64,000 nt of DNA from Petrotoga mexicana DSM 14811 (GTDB lineage Bacteria > Thermotogota > Thermotogae > Petrotogales > Petrotogaceae). Below the pieces are notes generated by a model, which was not told the DNA's origin, searched no databases, and was given only the letters and a program-made list of their open reading frames with translations. The stretch lies in assembly GCF_002895565.1 (NCBI RefSeq), contig NZ_AZRN01000006.1, forward strand, positions 29,301 to 93,300, read 5' to 3'. The translations under genes were made by a program, and so were the position numbers. Below, one piece after another: positions 55,163-63,943 of the stretch (its first letter is position 1; every line of letters begins with the position of its first letter).

Positions 55163-56197
55163 TTATAAACTTTCAATAAATCTTGCATCATTTTTATAAA
55201 ATTCTCTTATATCTGGAATGTTATATTTCAACATCGCCACTCTTTCAATTCCCATTCCAAAAGCAAAACCTTGCCATACTTTTGGATCGTAATTAACACT
55301 TCGAAAAACGTTTGGATGAACTAAACCGGCTCCTAATATTTCTATCCAACCAGTATTTTTACAAACATTACACCCTTTTCCTCCACAAAAGATACAACTG
55401 ATATCTACCTCAAAACTCGGTTCGGTAAAAGGGAAATAGCTTGGGCGTAACAATATCGAAACTTTATTCCCAAAAAATTTTTGAGCAAAAACTTCAAGAT
55501 ACATTTTTAGATGGGAAACGGAAACATTTCTATCAACATACAACCCTTCTACCTGATGAAAAACGGGGGAATGCGTGGCGTCTAGTTCATCTTTTCTGTA
55601 TACCCTTCCAGGGGATATTATGGCCAAAGGCGGTTTGCTTTTCAACATAGTTCTCACTTGAACGGGAGAAGTATGCGTTCTTAATAGCTTTTCTTTGTCC
55701 AAAGATAAATAAAAAGTATCCTGCATTTCTCTGGCAGGATGCCATTCAGGGGTATTAAGCGCATCAAAATTGTACCAAGAATTCTCTATTTCTGGACCTT
55801 CAGCTACTGAAAAACCCATTCCAATGAATATTTCTTCTATTTCTTTCCTTGTTTTTGTGATTAAATTTTCTTTCCCAACCTTTCTACGAGCCCCAGGAAT
55901 CGTAATATCAACCCAGTTTTTTTTCTCCTTTTCTTCCCTTTCCTTTTCTTCCAACTCACTCAACTTTTCATCAAAAATAGTTCCTAATTCTTCTTTCAAT
56001 TCATTTACACTTTTACCATACTCTTTTTTTAATTCTACATCGTCGATATCTTTAAGATTGTTCATTAGAGACTTGATTAAACCTTTTTTACCTAAATATT
56101 TAGATTTTAGATTTTGAAATTCTTGCATATTTGTTATTTCTTGTAGTTCTCTTTTTAAAGTACCTATGATTTCATCTTTGTCTATTATTAAAGCCAT
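55163..56197 (-). CDS. pheS: Phenylalanyl-tRNA synthetase alpha subunit
   Basis: 344 residues from the ATG at 56197 (AGGAGG upstream). N-terminal coiled coil (about 1-100), then class II motifs: HPAREMQDTFYL, RTHTSPVQVRTM, GRVYRKDELDATHSPVFHQV and the motif 3 FAFGMGIERVAMLKY. It activates phenylalanine. No T-box is visible in the leader. Confidence 0.97.
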   Translation of the reverse strand: MALIIDKDEIIGTLKRELQEITNMQEFQNLKSKYLGKKGLIKSLMNNLKDIDDVELKKEYGKSVNELKEELGTIFDEKLSELEEKEREEKEKKNWVDITIPGARRKVGKENLITKTRKEIEEIFIGMGFSVAEGPEIENSWYNFDALNTPEWHPAREMQDTFYLSLDKEKLLRTHTSPVQVRTMLKSKPPLAIISPGRVYRKDELDATHSPVFHQVEGLYVDRNVSVSHLKMYLEVFAQKFFGNKVSILLRPSYFPFTEPSFEVDISCIFCGGKGCNVCKNTGWIEILGAGLVHPNVFRSVNYDPKVWQGFAFGMGIERVAMLKYNIPDIREFYKNDARFIESL

Positions 56198-56227
56198 CAA
56201 AATCCTCCTAAATTTTAAAAATCTAGC

Positions 56228-56287
56228 TGTTGCCCTGTAGCCCTTTTAAAATCAAAATCTTATTTCAAAAAATCGCTTTTTTCTAAA
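56228..56287. repeat. Intergenic mosaic repeat, copy 4 (partial)
   Basis: GCCCTGTAGCCCTTTTAAAA followed by TCAAAATCTTATTTC aligns with 52592-52630. It lies upstream of pheS; only the AT-rich half of the element is present. Confidence 0.55.
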
Positions 56288-56290
56288 ATA

Positions 56291-56797
56291 TCAATTGAAA
56301 AAATCTTTTGATTCATATACGATAGGTTCTCCCAACATATTAACTACCTTGTCAGTGGTTGCTTGTAATAGTTCCACAGAATCACTTATCACCAATATAC
56401 TGCAATCCTTTTTATAATAAGAAATAATCATTGAAATGTCAGAAAGCTCATCGTAGTTAATATCACACTTTCTAGCTCCTATAAATATCAAATGACGCCT
56501 TTTAGGTTTGTTTTTAAGTATGTTGTATATGCTATCTTTCCAAATTTGAGGAACCACTATATGTGTAAAAGATCTTCCCACCCAATTTATTCCGTTTGCA
56601 AGAAATCCATTTATTTTAACTTCTTTTGCGTACTTTTCAGGTTCTGAAATTAACTTAAAGAAATATGAGGTCATTAATTCCGTATTAGTGGTATATAACC
56701 CTAACGAATTCCCTTTTTCCAACTTAATTTCTGGGAAGGTGATAGAAGGTTTTACAATATCTAAAATGATGCTATTTGAAATTTCTTCTTCAATCAC
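56291..56797 (-). CDS. Hypothetical protein, alpha/beta fold
   Basis: 168 residues from the GTG at 56797 (GAGG eight bases upstream); a GTG at 56806 lies in the SD. Alternating strands and helices (LGLYTTNTELMTSYFF, HLIFIGARKCDI, CSILVISDSVELL) with no motif I recognise. It overlaps the flavin-reductase gene by eight bases, so it may serve the same process. Confidence 0.6.
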   Translation of the reverse strand: MIEEEISNSIILDIVKPSITFPEIKLEKGNSLGLYTTNTELMTSYFFKLISEPEKYAKEVKINGFLANGINWVGRSFTHIVVPQIWKDSIYNILKNKPKRRHLIFIGARKCDINYDELSDISMIISYYKKDCSILVISDSVELLQATTDKVVNMLGEPIVYESKDFFN

Positions 56798-57362
56798 CTT
56801 GCACACCTCTTTTTATTGTTTTTCGAATCTCGTCGATTACTTTCTTAGTATCGATCTTTTCAATTTTAGTCGCATCAAGAGTCGAAAAAGTATCGTTACT
56901 TAGATACAACAAGGGTTTTAAATTTTCTAATGATCCTTCATTTTTGTGCAAAGCAATCACTTTTCCAACAACTAATTCATGATCTCCGACAGTAAAAGAA
57001 TTTTCTAACGTGCATTCCATTGAAAAATAACCATCAACAATATAGGGGGAATTTACGAATTCAGAATCTTTCACCTTAACTCCTGCTGCCGAGAGCTTAT
57101 CACCTTCTCTTGCAGAAATCCGTCCAACTTTTACGGATAACTCCGATTTCTCATACGGTAAAAAACTGACTGTAAATTCTTTTTCCTTAATTAACATGGG
57201 GTAAGTATATCTTTGTTTTTTAATAGCAAATCCAAACAGAGGTGGATTTGACGAAAGGGGTGTACTCCAAGCCACAGTCATCGAATTAACAAAAGAACCA
57301 CTCTTAATAGTGACCAAGCACACAGGCATAACGATATTTTCACTGAATCGATTAATATTCAC
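56790..57362 (-). CDS. Flavin reductase family protein (FMN-binding split barrel)
   Basis: 190 residues. FMN-binding split-barrel pattern: MPVCLVTIKSGSFVNSMTVA, then WSTPLSSNPPLFGFAIKK and FTVSFLPYEKSEL, with HELVVGKVIALH near 130. Such proteins reduce or bind flavins, or act as flavoredoxins. GTG start at 57362 with GGAGGGA. Divergent from the fet operon. Confidence 0.85.
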   Translation of the reverse strand: MNINRFSENIVMPVCLVTIKSGSFVNSMTVAWSTPLSSNPPLFGFAIKKQRYTYPMLIKEKEFTVSFLPYEKSELSVKVGRISAREGDKLSAAGVKVKDSEFVNSPYIVDGYFSMECTLENSFTVGDHELVVGKVIALHKNEGSLENLKPLLYLSNDTFSTLDATKIEKIDTKKVIDEIRKTIKRGVQGD

Positions 57363-57382
57363 ACTTATCCCTCCAGAAGAAA

Positions 57383-57391
57383 ATTATACCA
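57383..57391 (-). promoter_or_regulatory. Extended -10 promoter of the flavin reductase gene
   Basis: Minus strand TGG-TATAAT, 20 bases upstream of the GTG start region; no good -35. Confidence 0.6.
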
Positions 57392-57418
57392 TAACAATAG
57401 AAAAATCTGACATTTTTA

Positions 57419-57446
57419 TTGACAATTTGAAAAAAAGAGTTATAAT
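57419..57446 (+). promoter_or_regulatory. Promoter of the fetAB operon
   Basis: TTGACA (57419-57424), 16-base spacer, TATAAT (57441-57446). Confidence 0.87.
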
Positions 57447-57449
57447 ATA

Positions 57450-57474
57450 AATATCGTCTTTCGATATCGATATT
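57450..57474 (+). promoter_or_regulatory. Palindromic operator candidate before fetAB
   Basis: AATATCG (57450-57456) and CGATATT (57468-57474) form an inverted repeat, with the perfect palindrome TCGATATCGA at 57461-57470. It covers the expected transcription start, so a repressor site is likely. Confidence 0.5.
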
Positions 57475-57495
57475 AGATATATGGAGGGAATAATT

Positions 57496-58140
57496 TTGAT
57501 TGAATTTAAAAATGTTTCAAAAAAATTCCAAGATAAGTACATCCTAAGAAATTTTAATCTCAAAGTTCAAGAAAGGAGTAAAACACTTATTTTTGGAAAA
57601 TCTGGAATTGGAAAGACCACTATTTTTAGACTACTTTTAGGATTCATAAAACCAGACGAAGGACAATTACTATACAAAAATGAAGAGTTGAATGGTAAAA
57701 ATGTATGGGATTTAAGAAGAGATGCTGTGTATATTGGGCAGGAATTAGATATTGCTGATGGAACCGTAAGAGAAATAATTCGTACTATATTGAATTATAA
57801 AATAAATCTTAAAAAATCTTTCAATGAATCAGAATTACTAAAATTATTCGATTTTTTTGAACTACACGAAAATATTTTAGATAAAGATTTCCAATCACTT
57901 TCAGGTGGAGAAAAACAAAGAGTTTTGATATCTATCTTTACATTTTTAAACAAAAAGTTATACTTATTGGATGAGATTACCTCTTCTCTGGATAGAGAGA
58001 TGAAAAATAAAGTCATAGAATATTTACTATCAAAAAAAGAGTGGACTTTGATTGCAATATCTCATGATCAAGAATGGTTAAATAAAGAAGGTTTGAATAT
58101 AATAGAGATGGGAGGGAATAATAATGGAACCTACAACTGA
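57496..58140 (+). CDS. fetA: ABC transporter ATP-binding protein (FetA type)
   Basis: 214 residues from the TTG at 57496; the ATG at 57481 lies within the SD (GGAGGGA). Walker A FGKSGIGKTT, signature LSGGEKQR and Walker B LYLLDEIT are intact. It overlaps the UPF0014 permease gene, the pairing known as FetAB, a metal (iron) exporter in E. coli. Substrate here is by analogy. Confidence 0.88.
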   Translation: MIEFKNVSKKFQDKYILRNFNLKVQERSKTLIFGKSGIGKTTIFRLLLGFIKPDEGQLLYKNEELNGKNVWDLRRDAVYIGQELDIADGTVREIIRTILNYKINLKKSFNESELLKLFDFFELHENILDKDFQSLSGGEKQRVLISIFTFLNKKLYLLDEITSSLDREMKNKVIEYLLSKKEWTLIAISHDQEWLNKEGLNIIEMGGNNNGTYN

Positions 58141-58915
58141 TATTTCTTTATTTTCACTTGCAATGGCTTATTTATTAATATTTTTCCCCATTATCTTGAG
58201 TTATATTTTTAATTTAAAAATAACTCGAGATACTTTAATTTCAACGATCAGGATGAGCATCCAGCTTTTCATCATGTCTTTAATTTTAGTATATCTTTTC
58301 CAATTTGATTATACATGGTTGAATATAGGCTGGCTATTTTTTATGATCTCTTTTGCTGTATTTCGAGTGATTGGTAGTAGCGGTTTAAATTTCAAAAGGT
58401 TCATTTGGCCTGTATTCTTTGCCCTTGCTATTTCAAATTTTATTGTACTTTTTTACTTTGATTTTATAATTTTAAGATTGAACAACATTTTCACAGCAAG
58501 ATATTTCGTTGTCCTTGGCGGAATGCTCTTAGGTAACGCTTTAACAGGAGATATTATTGGAATTAGTAATTTTTACAAAGATATAGAAAGAAATAAACAG
58601 AGATATTTTTTTGCTTTGGGAAATGGGGCTACCGTTTATGAAGCCACACTTCCATATTTAAGGAACGCATTGATATCTGCTCTTAGACCAACCATAGCAA
58701 GCATGGCTACAGTTGGAATCGTGTATCTACCTGGAATGATGACAGGTCAGATTTTGGGAGGGGCGTCTCCACAAACAGCTATAAAATACCAAATCGCCAT
58801 ATATGTAGCTATTTTAACGTCGGTCTCTCTTTCCGTAACCCTAACAATATTATTCACAATGAAAAGTAGCTTCGATGAGTATGGGATACTTCGCGAAGAT
58901 ATCTTTAAAAAATAA
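58124..58915 (+). CDS. fetB: ABC transporter permease, UPF0014 (FetB type)
   Basis: 263 residues with about seven helices. Family pattern: VLGGMLLGNALTGDIIGISN, YEATLPYLRNALISALRPTI, then SMATVGIVYLPGMMTGQILG and SPQTAIKYQIAI. SD GGGAGGG precedes the ATG; it overlaps fetA by 17 bases. Co-transcribed with the MFS and PadR genes downstream. Confidence 0.9.
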   Translation: MEPTTDISLFSLAMAYLLIFFPIILSYIFNLKITRDTLISTIRMSIQLFIMSLILVYLFQFDYTWLNIGWLFFMISFAVFRVIGSSGLNFKRFIWPVFFALAISNFIVLFYFDFIILRLNNIFTARYFVVLGGMLLGNALTGDIIGISNFYKDIERNKQRYFFALGNGATVYEATLPYLRNALISALRPTIASMATVGIVYLPGMMTGQILGGASPQTAIKYQIAIYVAILTSVSLSVTLTILFTMKSSFDEYGILREDIFKK

Positions 58916-58968
58916 ACAAAGGAAGGTGCTCTAAAACGAAAAAAACGGCTATCGGTTTTATAGTTGCT

Positions 58969-60117
58969 ATGGGAATTGTGAGTTTATTTGCAGATATCAC
59001 ACATGAAGGGGCAAGAAGTTTAATCGGTCCGTATTTAGGTTTATTAGGAGCGAGTGCAACTGCGGTGGGAATCATTTCAGGTTTAGGCGAGTTCATAGGT
59101 TACGGTTTGAGATTGTTAACTGGTTATTTAAGTGATAAAACTCGTAGATATTGGCTTTTCACTTTTTTAGGGTATGGGATGGATTTATTCGCGGTTCCTT
59201 TATTGGCTCTTGCCGGAAGATGGGAAATAGCAGCTATGCTAATAATTATGGAAAGAACAGGAAAAGCTATAAGAAAGCCTTCGAAAGATACCCTTATGTC
59301 TTATGCAGCGCGAAATGTGGGAAGTGGTAAAGGATTTGCCATAGCAGAGGTCCTTGATCAAATTGGAGCTGTCTCAGGACCTGTTATTTTAAGTTTGATT
59401 CTATTATTCAAGTCAGGGGATGAGTTAGCAAACTACCGATTCGCATTTGCAATATTATTGATACCTGCATTGATTACTTTAATCTTGCTGTTAATTAGTA
59501 GATTGAACTTTCCACAACCCGAGAAATTTGAAGTGAAAGAGGAGATGATTAACTTTGAGGGGATCTCAAAATCGTACTGGTTGTACTTAGTAGCCATCTC
59601 CTTAATTGCAGCAGGTTTCGCAGATTTTCCTTTGTTGGCGTTCCATTTTCAAAGAATTGATATTTTCAGTCCAACTATGATACCTTTTATGTATGCGATA
59701 GCTATGGGAGTTGATGCTGTTTCTGCATTGATCTTTGGTTTGTTTTACGATAAAGTAGGAGTTACCAGCCTCATAATTGCTTCCAGTCTCTCAATATTCT
59801 TTTCTCCCTTTTCATTTTTATCTAACTCTTCATTGGTAGTGATCTTAGGCGTTATTTTGTGGGGAATCGGAATGGGAGCCCAAGAATCGATTTTAAAATC
59901 TGTTGTAGCCGATATTGTCACCCCTGAGAAAAGAGGAACCGCATATGGTTTTTTTAACGCTATCTTCGGCTTTTTTTGGTTCATAGGTAGTGCTATTATG
60001 GGGGTCTTGTATGATCATACAATCGTTAGTTTGGTTATCTTTTCCATGATAGTAGAAAGTGCCGCTGTTTTTACTCTTTTCCTTCTCAAATCTAAACTTG
60101 GTAATGCAGTTAATTAA
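58969..60117 (+). CDS. MFS transporter
   Basis: 382 residues from the first ATG, 12 helices. LFADITHEGARSLIGPYL at the start, then RKPSKDTLMSYAA and LDQIGAVSGP in the first half, the pattern of a DUF-type MFS group. The true start is probably ACG at 58936: GGAAGG lies nine bases upstream, and the added KKTAIGFIVA completes the first helix expected for the family. Substrate unknown. Confidence 0.85.
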   Translation: MGIVSLFADITHEGARSLIGPYLGLLGASATAVGIISGLGEFIGYGLRLLTGYLSDKTRRYWLFTFLGYGMDLFAVPLLALAGRWEIAAMLIIMERTGKAIRKPSKDTLMSYAARNVGSGKGFAIAEVLDQIGAVSGPVILSLILLFKSGDELANYRFAFAILLIPALITLILLLISRLNFPQPEKFEVKEEMINFEGISKSYWLYLVAISLIAAGFADFPLLAFHFQRIDIFSPTMIPFMYAIAMGVDAVSALIFGLFYDKVGVTSLIIASSLSIFFSPFSFLSNSSLVVILGVILWGIGMGAQESILKSVVADIVTPEKRGTAYGFFNAIFGFFWFIGSAIMGVLYDHTIVSLVIFSMIVESAAVFTLFLLKSKLGNAVN

Positions 60118-60165
60118 AACGAAAGGGGGAAAATAGTCATAAAAGAATCAAACGATCGCATTAAA

Positions 60166-60468
60166 ATGAATAAATATTTAAATAAAATCTTGAATGGTTT
60201 AATTCAAATACATATATTGCACCATGCACAAAAAGCTCCAATCTATGGAAGCTGGATGATTTCTGAGTTAAAAAGGCACGGTTACAATATAAGCCCAGGT
60301 ACTTTGTATCCCTTACTACACAAGATGGAAAAAGAAAATCTTCTCACTAAAAGAACTGAAATAGTAGAAGGTAAAAAAAGGATATATTACTCTATTACAA
60401 GCCAAGGAGAAAATCTATTAAAGGAATTAAAAGCAAAAGTAAAAGAACTATTTCATGAAATAATATAA
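60166..60468 (+). CDS. PadR-family transcriptional regulator
   Basis: 100 residues from the first ATG. PadR winged helix: HAQKAPIYGSWMISELKRHG, ISPGTLYPLLHKMEKENLL, GKKRIYYSITSQGE. The SD AAAGGGGG lies far upstream and points to a start near ATA 60139 (nine bases), adding nine residues. It lies after the MFS gene and probably controls the fet-MFS operon; the palindrome at 57450-57474 could be its site. Confidence 0.87.
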   Translation: MNKYLNKILNGLIQIHILHHAQKAPIYGSWMISELKRHGYNISPGTLYPLLHKMEKENLLTKRTEIVEGKKRIYYSITSQGENLLKELKAKVKELFHEII

Positions 60469-60517
60469 TTATATAAAAAAGGTGAGCTTTGCCTTTACGT
60501 TCACATTCAACAACTTA

Positions 60518-60526
60518 TGATATAAT
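60518..60526 (+). promoter_or_regulatory. Extended -10 promoter for proA
   Basis: TGA-TATAAT, about 50 bases before the proA start; no good -35. Confidence 0.6.
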
Positions 60527-60578
60527 TAAAAAACATAAAAAAAAACGGGGAGAAAATCAAGAGAGGGAGGGCAAAATT

Positions 60579-61829
60579 GTGAATTTACAGGAGTATGTTT
60601 TAAGCAAGGCAAAAAAGGCTAAAGATACTTCAAGAAACTTTAGCTCAACTTCTGAAACGGATAAGATCAAAATTCTTAACTATATTTCGGAAGAGCTAAT
60701 GGCCAATAAAAACTATATAATATCAGAAAACCAAAAGGATGTCGAAGTTGCTAAAAACACTGGGATGTCAAGCAGTCTTTTAGATAGGCTGTTACTGAAC
60801 GAAGAAAGAATCACCAAAATGGCTAAAGGTGTGCAAAAAGTGGCACAACTTCAAAGTAGTGTTGGTAACATCTCTAAAATGTGGAAAAGGCCAAACGGAT
60901 TGATGATTGGAAAGATGGTAGTCCCTTTAGGGGTAATCGCCATTATATATGAAAGCAGGCCAAATGTAACAGTAGATGCAGCAGCATTATGTATAAAATC
61001 GGGTAACTGTGTAGTATTAAGAGGTGGTTCTGAAGCGATTCATTCTAACAACGCTTTGGTGAAGATTATCCATCAAGCTATTGAAAAAGCTGGTTTTTCA
61101 AAGGATATAGTGCAGTTCATTGAGGTTATAGATAGAAAAGCTGTTGATGAATTGATGAAACTATACGAATACATCGATGTGCTGATACCTCGAGGCGGTC
61201 CATCTTTAATTAAAAATACGGTTGAAAATTCTATGATCCCTGTTATACAAACGGGGGCGGGGAACTGTCACGTGTATGTTGATAAACAAGCCGATCTTGA
61301 AAAGGCACTTAAAATCGTTGAAAACGCTAAAATGAGCAGACCCTCCGTCTGTAACGCAGCAGAAAAATTATTGGTCCACAAAGATATCGCAGAAGAGTTT
61401 CTACCAAAAATATACTCAATCTTTGAAAAGAAAGTAGAATTAAGAGGCTGCGAAAAAACCTTGAAAATAATACCTCAAATGAAACCGGCACAAGAAGAAG
61501 ATTGGTCAACTGAATATTTAGATTACATAATGGCAGTTAAAATAGTTGATAGTACTGAAGAAGCCATAAATCAAATAAACAAGTACAGTACAAAGCATTC
61601 TGAAGCAATTATAACCGAGAATTATACTACCGCGCAAAAATTCTTAAACGAAATAGATTCTGCAGCCGTTTACGTCAATGCTTCAACGAGATTTACCGAT
61701 GGTGAAGAGTTCGGTTTCGGCTCGGAAATGGGTATAAGTACACAAAAATTGCATGTTCGAGGACCGATTGGAATCAACGAGTTAACAACCACCAAATACA
61801 TTATCTTGGGAAACGGGCAGGTTAGATAG
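60579..61829 (+). CDS. proA: Glutamate-5-semialdehyde dehydrogenase
   Basis: 416 residues from the GTG at 60579 (GAGGGAGGG upstream), the family length. Motifs: VPLGVIAIIYESRPNVTVDA, CVVLRGGSEAIHSN, LIPRGG and the catalytic cysteine in MSRPSVCNAAEKL. It makes glutamate semialdehyde for proline. No proB is adjacent. Its SD region matches the candidate sRNA loop. Confidence 0.96.
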   Translation: MNLQEYVLSKAKKAKDTSRNFSSTSETDKIKILNYISEELMANKNYIISENQKDVEVAKNTGMSSSLLDRLLLNEERITKMAKGVQKVAQLQSSVGNISKMWKRPNGLMIGKMVVPLGVIAIIYESRPNVTVDAAALCIKSGNCVVLRGGSEAIHSNNALVKIIHQAIEKAGFSKDIVQFIEVIDRKAVDELMKLYEYIDVLIPRGGPSLIKNTVENSMIPVIQTGAGNCHVYVDKQADLEKALKIVENAKMSRPSVCNAAEKLLVHKDIAEEFLPKIYSIFEKKVELRGCEKTLKIIPQMKPAQEEDWSTEYLDYIMAVKIVDSTEEAINQINKYSTKHSEAIITENYTTAQKFLNEIDSAAVYVNASTRFTDGEEFGFGSEMGISTQKLHVRGPIGINELTTTKYIILGNGQVR

Positions 61830-61830
61830 T

Positions 61831-62655
61831 ATGGATGAAAAACTGTGTGTGATAGGTTTGGGAAAAATGGGAAGCACGTTAGTAAAAGGTTTAATCCAAA
61901 CAAAAACACTTAAAAGAGAACAAATAATCGGAACAGATGTCTTTGAATACGATTCTGAAAGAAATTCTAATTACTGTGACATAAAAACTATGTCCGATAA
62001 TGCAAAAGCGGTGAAAGAATCTGACATCGTTCTTTTAGCGGTGAAACCGCAAGTAATAGATGAAGTATTGGAGGAAATAAGTCCTTTTTGTGAAAACAAG
62101 ATAGTTATATCAATAGCTGCAGGAGTAAGTTTGCGCCATTTGGATAAAGCTTTACCAGTTTCATCAAAGATAATAAGAGCCATGCCCAACACCCCTATTT
62201 TAGTTGGTGAAGGCGTTATTGCTATAAGTAAAAAGAAGAACGTTGACGAAAATGATTTGAGAACGGTTAAGAAGATTTTGGAAAGTGTTGGAAAGGTATA
62301 TTTGGTTGAAGAATATATGATGGACGCGATAACAGCTTTAAGTGGGAGCGGACCGGCATATGTCTATATTATGATAGAGGCTTTATCCGACGGTGGTGTT
62401 CTAATGGGTTTACCTAGAGAGCTTTCCACTGAATTTGCCGCAAGAACTTTACTTGGCGCTGCAAGAATGGTTTTAGAAACACAGAAACACCCTGGAGAGT
62501 TAAAAGATATGGTTACTTCCCCAGGAGGTACATCAATAAAAGGAATAGAAGTTTTAGAATCTCATGGTTTACGAGGCATCCTTATGGACGCTGTAAAAGA
62601 AGCAACTATACGGTCAAAAGAACTGAATTCACAAAGAGGTGTTGATATTGATTGA
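61831..62655 (+). CDS. proC: Pyrroline-5-carboxylate reductase
   Basis: 274 residues. N-terminal NAD(P)-binding VIGLGKMGSTLVKGL, LLAVKPQVIDEVL, RAMPNTPILVGEG and the C-terminal signature LSGSGPAYVYIMIEAL, then VTSPGGTSIKGI. Last step of proline synthesis. It starts one base after the proA stop. Confidence 0.96.
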   Translation: MDEKLCVIGLGKMGSTLVKGLIQTKTLKREQIIGTDVFEYDSERNSNYCDIKTMSDNAKAVKESDIVLLAVKPQVIDEVLEEISPFCENKIVISIAAGVSLRHLDKALPVSSKIIRAMPNTPILVGEGVIAISKKKNVDENDLRTVKKILESVGKVYLVEEYMMDAITALSGSGPAYVYIMIEALSDGGVLMGLPRELSTEFAARTLLGAARMVLETQKHPGELKDMVTSPGGTSIKGIEVLESHGLRGILMDAVKEATIRSKELNSQRGVDID

Positions 62656-63943
62656 AAGGTACTCTCTTTCTCCAATTAAAGACATTTGGACTTTAGATGC
62701 CCAATACGAAAGATGGCTTGAAGTAGAAGTAGCTGTAACAGAAGCCTTTGAAGAACTGAACCTTGCTCCCAAAGGTACATCCCAAAATATTCGACAAAAA
62801 GCAAAATTAGACGTTCAAAAAATATTAAACACAGAAAAAATAGTGGATCATGACGTGATAGCCTTTATAAAAGTGGTAACTGAAGATATGGGAGATGAGG
62901 CAAGATACTTTCACAAAGGCTTAACATCGTCGGATGTTGTCGATACAGCTTTATCGTTAGCTATAAAAAGGGCAGGAGAGACTATTCTTGATGAGCTAAC
63001 TAAATACATAGCTAATCTCAAAAAACTAGCTGTGGATCACAAGTATACTATTATAGTTGGAAGAACCCATGGGGTACACGCTGAGCCAACATCTTTTGGA
63101 TTAAAAATTTTAGGATTTGTTGCGGAAGAAGAGAGAAACAAAGAAAGATTAGAAAAGGCTATAGATAACATTTCCCAAGGAAAACTCAGCGGAGCGGTTG
63201 GAAATTATGCTAACATAGAACCAAAAGTAGAGGAAATCGCTTTGAAAAAACTCAACCTCAGACCTTGTAAAGTATCTACTCAAGTTTTACCAAGGGATCT
63301 TCACGCTGAATTTTTCAGTGTTTTAGCTATGATAGGAAGCGGTATAGAAAGACTTGCTATAGAAATCAGGCACCTTCAAAAAACAGAGGTCCTGGAAATA
63401 GAAGAACCTTTTAAAAAAGGGCAACGGGGTTCTTCAGCGATGCCCCATAAGAAAAACCCCATATTGTGTGAAAGGTTGACGGGGATGTCAAGAATGCTAA
63501 GATCTTACTTATCTTCTGCTTATGAAAATATCTCCTTATGGCACGAAAGAGATATTTCTCATTCGTCTGTAGAAAGAGTGTTTATACCGGATGCAACAAT
63601 GCTTACTTACTACATGTTGAATAAAGCAAATTACTTAGTTGAAAACTTAGTTGTTCACAAAGATAGAATGAAAGAAAACATAGAAAAATCGTATAATTTA
63701 ATTTATTCTCAACGGGTGTTGCTAAAGTTAGTTGAATTAGGGGTAAGTAGAGAGGAAGCTTATAAAATAGTTCAAGAAAACGCTATGAAAGCTTGGAATG
63801 AAAGGCGTGATTTTAAAGCAATTTTATTGGAAGATAACAGAGTAAATGCAAAATTTTCTGAGAAAGAAGCCTTTGAAGATATATTTTCGCCTGATTATTA
63901 TCTAAAAAATATAAACAAAATTTACGAAAGGTTTGAACTTTAA
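62648..63943 (+). CDS. purB: Adenylosuccinate lyase
   Basis: 431 residues from the TTG at 62648; a GTG at 62639 lies in the SD (AGAGGTG). Fumarase/aspartase superfamily: TSSDVVDTALSLA, GRTHGVHAEPTSFG and the signature GSSAMPHKKNPILCE. It cuts SAICAR and adenylosuccinate in purine synthesis. It overlaps proC by eight bases. Confidence 0.96.
   Translation: MIERYSLSPIKDIWTLDAQYERWLEVEVAVTEAFEELNLAPKGTSQNIRQKAKLDVQKILNTEKIVDHDVIAFIKVVTEDMGDEARYFHKGLTSSDVVDTALSLAIKRAGETILDELTKYIANLKKLAVDHKYTIIVGRTHGVHAEPTSFGLKILGFVAEEERNKERLEKAIDNISQGKLSGAVGNYANIEPKVEEIALKKLNLRPCKVSTQVLPRDLHAEFFSVLAMIGSGIERLAIEIRHLQKTEVLEIEEPFKKGQRGSSAMPHKKNPILCERLTGMSRMLRSYLSSAYENISLWHERDISHSSVERVFIPDATMLTYYMLNKANYLVENLVVHKDRMKENIEKSYNLIYSQRVLLKLVELGVSREEAYKIVQENAMKAWNERRDFKAILLEDNRVNAKFSEKEAFEDIFSPDYYLKNINKIYERFEL

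Noticed and set aside
56198..56290. T-box or attenuator before pheS
   Set aside because: No T-box core sequence or terminator hairpin; the space is filled by a partial repeat.
60489..60578. N-terminal extension of proA from an upstream ATG-less frame
   Set aside because: It would cover the promoter and the SD; the GTG at 60579 gives the family length and a perfect SD.
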